Assembly (NCBI GenBank): GCA_900322105.1
Contig: ONYV01000001.1
Span: 1 to 18,589, forward strand
Source of the DNA: an uncultured Eubacteriales bacterium
Lineage (GTDB): Bacteria > Bacillota > Clostridia > Oscillospirales > Acutalibacteraceae
Length of the DNA: 18,589 nt
Direction: 5' to 3'
In this document: positions 6,785 through 14,272 of the stretch, piece by piece
How positions within the stretch are numbered: the stretch's first letter is position 1
How the letters are laid out: every line of letters starts with the position of its first letter
Notes under the pieces: generated by a model
What the model was told of the DNA's origin: nothing
Database searches by the model: none
Seen by the model: only the letters and a program-made list of their open reading frames with translations
Position numbers and translations under genes: made by a program

Positions 6785-7474
6785 TCAAGCGCCGAACAGG
6801 AAGATGAGCATATCGTAGAAAGAGTGCAGGAAGATGACGACGGCAAGGTTTTTGCATTTGATAAAACAGTAGCTGAAAAGCACGCTGAGCAGTACCACCG
6901 ACAGAAAACTCATGCTCGTAAAGTTGCTGACAAACGTTCCGCTCGTGATCCATACAGGAAAATGGATCAGCAGAAACAGTATACTGTTGATACCTGCTGC
7001 CAACCCTTTTTTGAAAGTCGTGTCGGCATATTTCAACGTTGCATTCAGCAAAAAGCCCCGAAAGACCGTTTCTTCACTGATACCGACAAACAGTACGATC
7101 AGCAGATCGGCTCCTTTGAAAGACGGACTCAGCGAAAAGCCGTGATGACGCAGGATACTGCCGCCAACGACCGCCACCGTCATCAGGACTGCGATCAGCA
7201 GATACGGACTGTTTTGTCTGCGGTATCGGTAGATACCCTTGAACGGAAACGCCAGTTCATCGCTGAAATGCCGCATCAGGAATAGCGCAGGCAGCGTCCA
7301 GATCAGGTTTTTGATCACACCGTCACGAAGAAGCGTATACAGAAAATCATTATCCAGCGCTTCTTTCATGGGCGGGGCGATCAGAAGCTCTGTCACTGAC
7401 CAAGCAGCATACAGCCACAAGCAAAAAACGCACCACGCCGTCAGCAGTTTTTTATTTTTGATCAGCATTGACAT
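6785..7474 (-). CDS. CPBP-family intramembrane metalloprotease-like protein
   Basis: About 229 residues, mostly hydrophobic with several membrane spans, in the CPBP (CAAX protease/Rce1-like, Abi) family. The catalytic motifs are intact: EETVFRG (E134, E135, R139), FLLIH (H171) and LHSFYDM (H217, D221). Family members cleave membrane substrates; roles in bacteria include bacteriocin self-immunity and maturation of membrane proteins, and the substrate here is unknown. The start is uncertain: ATG at 7474 or two codons later at 7468, both inside the end of nadD (overlap about 20 bp) and with only a weak ribosome-binding site (GGAT), suggesting translational coupling to nadD. An upstream in-frame ATG at 7543 would add 23 hydrophilic residues deep in nadD and is unlikely. 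Its place between nadD and yqeK is unusual. Confidence 0.8.
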   Translation of the reverse strand: MSMLIKNKKLLTAWCVFCLWLYAAWSVTELLIAPPMKEALDNDFLYTLLRDGVIKNLIWTLPALFLMRHFSDELAFPFKGIYRYRRQNSPYLLIAVLMTVAVVGGSILRHHGFSLSPSFKGADLLIVLFVGISEETVFRGFLLNATLKYADTTFKKGLAAGINSILFLLIHFPVWITSGTFVSNFTSMSFLSVVLLSVLFSYCFIKCKNLAVVIFLHSFYDMLIFLFGA

Positions 7475-8081
7475 CACATCCGTTTTCTTGATACAGACCG
7501 TTTTTGATAATATATTCCTCCACCTTTTCGGGGACATATCCATGAATACTTTCGCCGCACCTCAGCCTGCGGCGGATCTCTGTCGAAGAAACGGTCATGA
7601 TCTCTGTGTCAAGGATCACTGTCCTTGCGCCAAGTCCCTGCAAAAAGTCCGCCTGCTTTGCAAGGACAGACGCATCCTGACCGTTTCTCGGCGTAACGCA
7701 GATCACGGCTCTGCGAAAAATTTCCTGCGGATTTTTCCAATCCTGAAGCGTCATAAAAGAATCTGCGCCCGTAATGAAATACAGCTCACTCCCGACATAC
7801 TGCAAGGCAAGCGTCTGCAAAGTTTCAAAGGTATAGCTTGCGCCCTCTCGTTCCAGTTCCATCGAACTGACCTGCACCGTTTTCATATCCGAAAAGGCAA
7901 GGCGGCACATTTCAAGACGATGTTCGGCTTTTTCTGTTTCTTTTCCCTGCTTGAAAGGCGACACGAACGCAGGTATCACGATCAGAAGATCGAGCGAAAG
8001 GTTTTGCAAAAAAGCCTTTGCCAGCTCCACATGACCGCTGTGAATGGGGTCAAAGCTGCCGCCGAATACACCGATCTTCAC
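7452..8081 (-). CDS. nadD: Nicotinate-nucleotide adenylyltransferase
   Basis: NadD transfers AMP from ATP to nicotinate mononucleotide, making deamido-NAD in the cytoplasm. The 209-residue protein begins MKIGVFGGSFDPIHSGH, with the nucleotidyltransferase HxGH motif at 14-17, and carries the second signature SSTEIRRRL near the C-terminus (family pattern ISSTxIR). The middle block ELYFITGADSF...W also fits the family. The frame extends upstream to 8114, but a GTG at 8081 lies 7 nt after a strong AAAGGAGG and gives the standard N-terminus, so GTG is chosen. It follows yhbY by 63 bp, the usual yqeI-nadD order, and its last ~20 bp overlap the CPBP gene. Confidence 0.96.
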   Translation of the reverse strand: MKIGVFGGSFDPIHSGHVELAKAFLQNLSLDLLIVIPAFVSPFKQGKETEKAEHRLEMCRLAFSDMKTVQVSSMELEREGASYTFETLQTLALQYVGSELYFITGADSFMTLQDWKNPQEIFRRAVICVTPRNGQDASVLAKQADFLQGLGARTVILDTEIMTVSSTEIRRRLRCGESIHGYVPEKVEEYIIKNGLYQENGCDVNADQK

Positions 8082-8144
8082 AAGACACCCTCCTTTCCTT
8101 TGACAGCGCATCACAAAATCAGTTGACGGTCCTGTATTGCCCGA

Positions 8145-8459
8145 TCATTTTCGTGCGGTTTTTCTTGCCTTTGGCAGTTCAATCTTTGGCTCTTCGGGAT
8201 TTCTGCGGTACAGCACGAATTTTGAACCGATGACCTGCACCACCTCGCTGAACGTTTCGAGCGCGATGGTCTCGGCGGCTTCTCTCGGACTGATATCCGC
8301 TGTTTCCAACACCTTGCCCTTGATAAGTTCTCTGGCTTTCAGCGCATCGTCCGCCTGCTTGATGATCTGACTGCTCATGCCGCCTTTTCCGACCATCAGG
8401 ATGGTGTCGATATTCATTGCCAATGAGCGCAAAAACGCTCTCTGTTTACTTGTCAGCAT
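8145..8459 (-). CDS. yhbY: YhbY-family CRM-domain RNA-binding protein
   Basis: This 104-residue protein is essentially one CRM domain (YhbY/YqeI family), found on pre-50S ribosomal particles and thought to help large-subunit assembly. It opens with LTSKQRAFLRSLAMNID and carries the GxxG loop in VGKGGMSSQII (about residues 23-33), followed by the conserved ALKARELIKGKVLE and FVLYRRNPEEP. The basic C-terminal tail (KARKTARK) suits RNA binding. The ATG is backed by AAAGGA seven bases upstream. It is between rdgB and nadD; the 91-bp leader contains a 15-bp palindrome. Confidence 0.94.
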   Translation of the reverse strand: MLTSKQRAFLRSLAMNIDTILMVGKGGMSSQIIKQADDALKARELIKGKVLETADISPREAAETIALETFSEVVQVIGSKFVLYRRNPEEPKIELPKARKTARK

Positions 8460-8523
8460 ATTCTTTTCCTTTCCTCAGAAACAATGTATTTACGGCATAC
8501 CGTCTCAAAGAGAAACGAAACGC

Positions 8524-8538
8524 TGTGTTCTGAACACA
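8524..8538. promoter_or_regulatory. 15-bp palindrome upstream of yhbY
   Basis: TGTGTTC-T-GAACACA is a perfect 7-bp dyad around one base, 12 bp after the rdgB stop and 64 bp before yhbY. The size and symmetry suit an operator for a dimeric regulator. It also lies beside two copies of CATACCGT (8497-8504 region and 8536-8543 region). As a hairpin the loop is too tight. The regulator is unknown. Confidence 0.3.
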
Positions 8539-8550
8539 TACCGTGATCTG

Positions 8551-9153
8551 TCAGCCGTTTTCGCCGTATTTCTTTTTCAGGATCGCAGACAGCTCTTTCA
8601 GCGCTCTTCCTCTGTGGCTGATGAGATCCTTTTGATGATCGCTCAGTTCTGCAAAGGTCTTGTTGCCTTCCACAAAGAAGATCGGGTCATATCCAAAGCC
8701 GTTTGCTCCTCTGGGCGCATAGCCGATCGTACCTTCACAAGTGCCGTGTGCAAAGATCTTTTCTCCGTTCGGAAAATAACAGCAGATCACACACTCGAAA
8801 CGCGCGCTTCTGTCGGAACTGCCTGTTTTCATCAGTTCTGTCAGCAGCTTGTTGATCTTTTCGGCATCTGTTGCGCCTTCTCCGGCATATCGCGCGGACA
8901 AAACACCCGGCGCACCGCCGAGAGCATCTACCACCAAGCCTGAATCATCTGCGATCGCAGGCATACCCGTATGTTCACACATCGCCTTTGCTTTCAGTTC
9001 GGCATTTTCCGCAAAGGTCGTGCCTGTTTCTTCGACCTCAATACTCTCTTTTCCAAGCTGCTCCGCCGTTTTCGCATAGATATTCAGCGGACTCAGTATC
9101 CGTTCCAGTTCTTCGATCTTTTTCCGATTATTGGACGCAATGACAAATATCAT
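8551..9153 (-). CDS. rdgB: XTP/dITP diphosphatase (RdgB/HAM1 family)
   Basis: Pyrophosphatase that removes deaminated purine nucleotides (dITP, XTP, dXTP) from the pool, protecting DNA and RNA; cytoplasmic dimer. The 200-residue protein is full length. Family motifs run in order: SNNRKKIEELERIL (8-21, the SxNxxK nucleotide loop), TFAENAELKAKAM, ADDSGLVVDALGGAPGV (~68-84, catalytic aspartates), GANGFGYDPIFF (~149-160) and the C-terminal SHRGRALK. The ATG follows AAGGAAA at 5 nt. It comes after ftsY by 133 bp and before yhbY by 91 bp. I saw no confident promoter or terminator in the 133-bp spacer, so it may be reached by read-through from ftsY or have its own weak promoter. Confidence 0.96.
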   Translation of the reverse strand: MIFVIASNNRKKIEELERILSPLNIYAKTAEQLGKESIEVEETGTTFAENAELKAKAMCEHTGMPAIADDSGLVVDALGGAPGVLSARYAGEGATDAEKINKLLTELMKTGSSDRSARFECVICCYFPNGEKIFAHGTCEGTIGYAPRGANGFGYDPIFFVEGNKTFAELSDHQKDLISHRGRALKELSAILKKKYGENG

Positions 9154-9286
9154 ATTGCTTTCCTTCTTTCCATACTAATATCAGAGGACTCCGCATACTT
9201 TTGAGTTTTTTCATACACCGGATATTTGCGGGGATGTGCTGAGAACGTAAACATATACGACTGCCAAAAGCGGCATACAGCGCACA

Positions 9287-10540
9287 TTATTCGCCGCCGT
9301 TTTTCCATTTTTCAAACCAGTCGTCGTCCGTATTTGTATCGGCGGCAGGTGTTGCGCTCCAGTTATATTTGGTCTTTGCTTTCTGCTGTCTTTCTTCGGC
9401 TCGCTTTTCTTTTTCAAGCCGCTGCGCTTCTCTGCGCTGAGCAAGCTCTTCCTCTGTCGGTGTCGGCTCTGCTGCCTGTTCTTCCTTTTCATCTTCGGCG
9501 GCTTCTGCGTCGATCTTTGCCCAGATCGCAGCCGTTTCGGGGTCGATCACCTTCACGGCAGGTGTTGGTTCTGCAGGTTCATTTTCGGCTCTTTCGGCAG
9601 CTTTCGCATTCTCGGCTTCTTCTTCCAGCTCGTCTGCGCCGAACAGCGCTCTTGCAAATTCTTCGGGTTCAAAGGGCTGCAGATCGTCGATCTGTTCACC
9701 CACACCGATAAACTTCACAGGCACATCCAGTTCTTCCCGTATCGCCAGCACCACGCCGCCCTTTGCCGTACCGTCCAGTTTTGTCAGCACGATACCCGTG
9801 ATCCCTGCGGCATTTTTGAATTCCTTGGTCTGGTTGACGGCATTCTGTCCTGTTGTCGCATCCAGCACCAGCAGCACTTCTTTGTCTGCATCGGGCAGTT
9901 CACGGTTGATGATACGGTTGATCTTCTCAAGCTCTGCCATGAGGTGTTTTTTATTATGCAAACGTCCTGCGGTATCTGCGATGATGATATCGCTGCCCCT
10001 TGCTTTCGCGGCAGAGATCGCATCAAACACCACCGCCGCAGGGTCGGAGCCTTCGTTCTGTCGGACGATATCCGCTCCTGCCCTGTCAGCCCAGATTTGA
10101 AGCTGGTCGATTGCCGCCGCACGGAACGTATCCGCCGCCGCCAGTATCACTTTCTTGCCTTCGGAAGTAAAGCGCGCCGCCATTTTGCCGATGGTAGTCG
10201 TCTTTCCGACGCCGTTGACGCCGATCACTAAAATGACCGAGGGCTTTGTGGAAGTGTGAAGTTCCTGACCGCCCTTGAGCATTTCCGTAATGACTTCCGA
10301 CAGCAAGCCGTAGATCATCGCAGGGTCGGTGATCCCTTCCTGCTTCACACGCCGCCGCAGCTCATCACAGATCTTTTCGGCAGTGACGATGCCCACATCT
10401 CCCATGACAAGCAGTTCTTCCAGTTCTTCAAACAGTTCCTCGTCAATTTTGGTAAAGGATTTGAGCATCAGATCGATCTTTCCGAAGATCGCATCTCTTG
10501 TTTTACGGAGTCCGTCTCTGATCTTACTGAAAATTCCCAT
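9287..10540 (-). CDS. ftsY: Signal recognition particle receptor FtsY with a C-terminal acidic extension
   Basis: 417 residues. FtsY is the membrane-associated SRP receptor GTPase that docks Ffh-ribosome complexes at the Sec translocon. The N domain begins MGIFSKIRDGLRKTRDAIFG. The G domain carries G1 GVNGVGKTT (~107-115), DTFRAAA (~137-143), DTAGR (~189-193), TKLDGT (~253-258) and GVGEQIDDLQPF (~279-290). The usual family end is FARALFG (~295-301). Here about 115 further residues follow, rich in Glu, Ala and Lys, with two AEPTP repeats and the end WFEKWKNGGE. The acidic A domain is normally N-terminal. The chosen ATG at 10540 lies 7 nt after GGAGG; an ATG two codons upstream sits on the ribosome-binding site. 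It follows smc by 32 bp. Confidence 0.96.
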   Translation of the reverse strand: MGIFSKIRDGLRKTRDAIFGKIDLMLKSFTKIDEELFEELEELLVMGDVGIVTAEKICDELRRRVKQEGITDPAMIYGLLSEVITEMLKGGQELHTSTKPSVILVIGVNGVGKTTTIGKMAARFTSEGKKVILAAADTFRAAAIDQLQIWADRAGADIVRQNEGSDPAAVVFDAISAAKARGSDIIIADTAGRLHNKKHLMAELEKINRIINRELPDADKEVLLVLDATTGQNAVNQTKEFKNAAGITGIVLTKLDGTAKGGVVLAIREELDVPVKFIGVGEQIDDLQPFEPEEFARALFGADELEEEAENAKAAERAENEPAEPTPAVKVIDPETAAIWAKIDAEAAEDEKEEQAAEPTPTEEELAQRREAQRLEKEKRAEERQQKAKTKYNWSATPAADTNTDDDWFEKWKNGGE

Positions 10541-10572
10541 GTTCATTCCTCCCGTCTGCCAAAAGCCGAAAA

Positions 10573-13500
10573 TTATGCGTCAAGTCCGAGCTTTTGCTCG
10601 ATCTCTCCTGCATGAAGCTCCAGCAGCTTAGAAATACCTCTGTCCTGCATGGTCACGCCATACAGCACATCTGCTTCTTCCATCGTTCCACGTCTGTGGG
10701 TGATACAGATAAACTGTGTCTTTGCGTTCATTCTTCTGAGATAGGAAGCAAAGCGGTAGACGTTGACATCATCCAGCGCCGCTTCGATCTCGTCCATCAC
10801 ACAAAACGGTGACGGACTGACTTTTAGTATTGCAAAATACAGAGCGATCGCCACCAGTGCCTTTTCACCGCCCGAAAGCAGTTCGATATGCGACACTAAT
10901 TTTCCCGGCGGCTCAACGGAGATCTCAATGCCCGTTGTCAGCACCTGATCGGGGTCGGTCAGCGTCAGCGACGCTTTTCCTCCGCCGAACAGTTCTATGA
11001 AAGTTGCCGAGAAGTTTTCGTTTATCAGCTTAAAGCGCTCGATAAAGATCTCTCTCATCTGTTTGGTCAGTTCCGAAATGAGTTTCAGCAGCTCCGCTTT
11101 GGATTTTTCCACATCACCAAGCTGTTCGCTCATAAAGGTATAACGCTGGCTGACTTCTTTATATTCTTCGATCGCAGAAAGGTTGACCGTACCGAGAGAT
11201 TTGATCTTTTGCTTCAGCTCCATAAGTCTGCGCTGCGCTTTGCCCTGATCGCTGATATCCGCCGCCGCTTTTTTGGCTTCTCTTGGCGTCATCTCATATT
11301 CTTCCCACAGCTTTGAGGTGATCTCGTCATACTGCTTTTGCAGGTTTTCCCGTCGTTCTTCAAGGCGTGCCAACTCTCCGCTGAGGTTTTCTCTGTCGAT
11401 CGTTTTTTCACGTTCTGTCCTGCGCAGCTTTGCCGAACGCATCTCAAGTGCAATACGCTGCTGATTGAGGGAGTCGATCTCCCTTTTCAGGCTCTCCGCA
11501 TTCGTTTTCTGATCTTCCTGCTGCTGCGTCAGCAAAACAATTTTTTGCTGTATCTCCCGGTTGTTCTTTTGCAGCGCTTTGATCTCATCTTCACTGCGCA
11601 GCGCCGCATCCTTTGCTTCCTTTTGGCGAAGCCTTGCATTCGTGATCTCATTTTCCGCAGCGGCGATATCCTTTTCTATCGTCAGCACAGCGATCCTCAG
11701 CTCCTGCAAGCCCTCGTTGAGCTTATCTCTGCGGCGGATATAATCGTTTCTTGATCCCGACAGCACCGCTGACAGATCCTCATTCTTACTGATCTCGACC
11801 GACAGCTTTTCACCTGCTGCCTTAGCGTTTTGGATAGCGCTGTTCAGTTCATCCTGTTTTTTCAGAGAAGCGTCCTGCTCTGACTTGATATCACGGAACG
11901 CCTGTTCTGCGCCCTCCAATTCGGTTTTGCGGCTTTTTTGTTCTGCGGTGATCTTGATCTTGTTTTCGTTGATCTTGGCAAGAGAACTGCGGCAGTCTTC
12001 AATAGCCTGCTGCTCAAGTGCGAGCGTTTCCTGCTGCTTTTGCCATTCGGTTTTGGCATCCTTTGCCTCCTCAGCAATCGCAGACGCCTTTTTGCGGATC
12101 TGTTCGATCTCTGTGGCACGTCCGAGCAACCCTGTATTTTTTGCCAGCGAACCGCCCGTCAGCGAACCGCCTGCATTCACGACCTGACCGTCCAGCGTGA
12201 CGATCTTGAAACGGTAGGAATACTTTTTAGCGATACGTGTGGCGCAGTCAAGATCACGGGCGACAACGATCCTGCCTAAAAGGTTTTGCAGGATGCCGTT
12301 ATATTTCTGTTCGCAGCTGCATAATTCGGACGCTGTTCCGATAAAGCCTTCGCACTGCTCCAGTCCGTTTTCACTGAGTTCTCTGCCCTTGATGACGGAC
12401 ATTGGCAAAAACGTTGCCCTGCCGCCGTCATGACTTTTCAGATAGGCGATGGCTTTTTTAGCGTCTGCATCGGTCTCCGTCACGATATTCTGCATGGCAG
12501 CGCCCAAAGCGATCTCTATGGCAACGCTGTACTGCGAGGGCGTTTTGATGACTCTCGAAACAGGTCCGTGAATGCCGCTGAGCGTACCCTTTTCTTTTTC
12601 TTTCATGACGATCTTGACACTGTGGATGAAGCCCTCTAAATTCCGTTCCAGATCTTCGAGCAGCTTTGCCCTGTCATACAGTCTGCGGCTCTCGGCAAAC
12701 AGTTTTTCTGCCGTTTCCTTTTGTTTGTCGCAACTTTCCTGCGTTCTGGCGACCTTGCGCTGCTTTTTCTGAAGTTCTTCTTCCTGTAACTGATACTGCG
12801 CTGCGCAGTCCCGCAGCATACCGTCATAATCCTCGATGATCTGTTTGAGCGTATTCATCTGTGAGCTTTTGGCTTTCATCGACTGAGCAATACCCTCTGC
12901 ACGCTCTTTCAGTTCCTGCAAAGAGGCGCTTGCCGTCATATATTTGATTCGCTCATCACTCGACTGCTGTTTCAGCGCGGCGATCAGGTCGTTGATCTCT
13001 CCCAACTTTTCACCCGACAGCGCTTCGTCCGCTTTCAATGCGCCAAGCGATCTCTCCGCCTTTTCCAGCTCGGCTTTCTTGGCGGAAAGCTGCTTGCTGC
13101 CGTCATTGATCTTTTCCTGCTTTTCTCCGATCTCCTTTTCAAAGTTCTTGTCGGATGCCTGCAGGTCTTTTGCGGTATTTCTGATCCGCTGAATATTCTG
13201 TTCGTTATGGAGAATGTCGTTTTGCAGCACCGATATTTCAGACTTTTTGTTGTTGGCATCCTCCTCCGCATCAGCGATCTTCTGGCGCAGCGCATCCGCT
13301 TTTGCGCCGAACTGTCCCTGCTGCGTAAAGATCTCTTCGCTTTCGGACTGCACCGCTTCCAGCGCCTGTTCTACAGAACGATACTGCAAGCGCACAACGG
13401 ACAGTTTATCTTCCTGCTCTCTGAGCTGTTGGGACGACTTGTCCAGCGTTTTCAGCCACAAGGCGATCTCCAGCCCTCTTTTTTCTTCCGCAAGGGTCAG

Positions 13501-14145
13501 GTATGCCTTTGCTTTTTCGGACTGTATCCTCAGCGGCTCTACTCTGCCCTCCAGTTCTGTCAGGATATCTCTGAGCCGCACCAGATTTTCTTCCGTTTTA
13601 TCCAGCCGCCGCTCCGCCTCCGCCTTGCGGTAGCGAAAGCGTGAGATACCTGCCGCTTCTTCAAAGATCTCACGTCTGTCCTCACTTTTAGAGGATACGA
13701 TCGAGTCGATCTTGCCCTGACCGATCATCGAATAGCCGTCCCTGCCAAGACCCGTATCCATAAAAAGCTCATGGATATCCTGCAAGCGGACATTGGTATT
13801 GTTGATGAGATATTCGCTGTTGCCCGAACGGTAGAAGCGTCTTGTCACCGCCACCTCATCGCCGTCATAGGGCAGCGTTCTGTCTGTATTATCGATCGAA
13901 AGCGTCACCTGCGCATAGCCTGTTTTTTTCCGCTGCTGCGTGCCGTTGAAGATCACATCCTCCATTTTGGAGCAGCGCAGCGATTTGGCGGACTGCTCGC
14001 CGAGCACCCACCGTATGGCGTCGCTGATATTGCTTTTTCCGCTTCCGTTTGGTCCCACGACCGCTGTAATACCGCTTGTAAATTCCAGCTTTGTCTTATC
14101 AGGAAACGTTTTGAAGCCCTGTAATTCCAATGACTTTAGTTTCAT
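10573..14145 (-). CDS. smc: Chromosome partition/condensation protein SMC
   Basis: 1190 residues, standard for bacterial SMC, the ATPase that with ScpA and ScpB loops and condenses the chromosome near the origin. The head begins MKLKSLELQGFKTFPDKTKLEF with Walker A GPNGSGKSN (31-39). A long coiled coil follows, then the hinge (~520-665, ending VNAGGSLTGGS), the return coiled coil, and the C-terminal head with signature LLSGGEKALVAIAL (~1087) and Walker B VMDEIEAALDD (~1118). The ATG at 14145 gives the family N-terminus, with GGGAG 8 nt upstream. A GTG 12 codons earlier (14181) has GGAGG four bases before it; that variant would add TESSAISGEGR-type residues not expected in the family. It sits between the radical SAM gene (127-bp gap) and ftsY, a classic Firmicute order. 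Confidence 0.97.
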   Translation of the reverse strand: MKLKSLELQGFKTFPDKTKLEFTSGITAVVGPNGSGKSNISDAIRWVLGEQSAKSLRCSKMEDVIFNGTQQRKKTGYAQVTLSIDNTDRTLPYDGDEVAVTRRFYRSGNSEYLINNTNVRLQDIHELFMDTGLGRDGYSMIGQGKIDSIVSSKSEDRREIFEEAAGISRFRYRKAEAERRLDKTEENLVRLRDILTELEGRVEPLRIQSEKAKAYLTLAEEKRGLEIALWLKTLDKSSQQLREQEDKLSVVRLQYRSVEQALEAVQSESEEIFTQQGQFGAKADALRQKIADAEEDANNKKSEISVLQNDILHNEQNIQRIRNTAKDLQASDKNFEKEIGEKQEKINDGSKQLSAKKAELEKAERSLGALKADEALSGEKLGEINDLIAALKQQSSDERIKYMTASASLQELKERAEGIAQSMKAKSSQMNTLKQIIEDYDGMLRDCAAQYQLQEEELQKKQRKVARTQESCDKQKETAEKLFAESRRLYDRAKLLEDLERNLEGFIHSVKIVMKEKEKGTLSGIHGPVSRVIKTPSQYSVAIEIALGAAMQNIVTETDADAKKAIAYLKSHDGGRATFLPMSVIKGRELSENGLEQCEGFIGTASELCSCEQKYNGILQNLLGRIVVARDLDCATRIAKKYSYRFKIVTLDGQVVNAGGSLTGGSLAKNTGLLGRATEIEQIRKKASAIAEEAKDAKTEWQKQQETLALEQQAIEDCRSSLAKINENKIKITAEQKSRKTELEGAEQAFRDIKSEQDASLKKQDELNSAIQNAKAAGEKLSVEISKNEDLSAVLSGSRNDYIRRRDKLNEGLQELRIAVLTIEKDIAAAENEITNARLRQKEAKDAALRSEDEIKALQKNNREIQQKIVLLTQQQEDQKTNAESLKREIDSLNQQRIALEMRSAKLRRTEREKTIDRENLSGELARLEERRENLQKQYDEITSKLWEEYEMTPREAKKAAADISDQGKAQRRLMELKQKIKSLGTVNLSAIEEYKEVSQRYTFMSEQLGDVEKSKAELLKLISELTKQMREIFIERFKLINENFSATFIELFGGGKASLTLTDPDQVLTTGIEISVEPPGKLVSHIELLSGGEKALVAIALYFAILKVSPSPFCVMDEIEAALDDVNVYRFASYLRRMNAKTQFICITHRRGTMEEADVLYGVTMQDRGISKLLELHAGEIEQKLGLDA

Positions 14146-14272
14146 TCTTCCCTCTCCCGAAATAGCGGAGCTTTCTGTCACAGCTCCTCCAAAGGCTCAG
14201 CCCTTGGGACAGATACCGCAGAAGATTTCCTCCCTTCTGCTCATAGTGATCTGCTGCAAAAGCAGCCTGCCC

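Noticed and set aside
6642..6953. A minus-strand frame of about 100 codons overlapping the CPBP end and the spacer
   Set aside because: Its first part shadows the CPBP C-terminus, it crosses the yqeK promoter, and it has no domain features.
7239..8126. A 295-codon plus-strand frame opposite nadD and the CPBP gene
   Set aside because: It spans two strongly supported minus-strand genes and has no recognisable domain or start signal; antisense by-product of codon bias.
9181..9193. TCAGAGGACTCCG also occurs on the minus strand near 6766-6778
   Set aside because: A 13-base match in a window of this size is expected by chance, and the flanks do not match.
9154..9286. Possible promoter or terminator for rdgB in the 133-bp ftsY-rdgB spacer
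   Set aside because: Only a 4-bp TGCC/GGCA stem and no -35/-10 pair with proper spacing could be found.
14197..14244. A 15-codon minus-strand frame (MSRREEIFCGICPKG, then TGA) leading in phase toward smc, raising selenocysteine read-through
   Set aside because: There is no good ribosome-binding site, no convincing SECIS-like hairpin right after the TGA, and SMC has no such N-terminal extension. The CGICPKG string is most likely chance.
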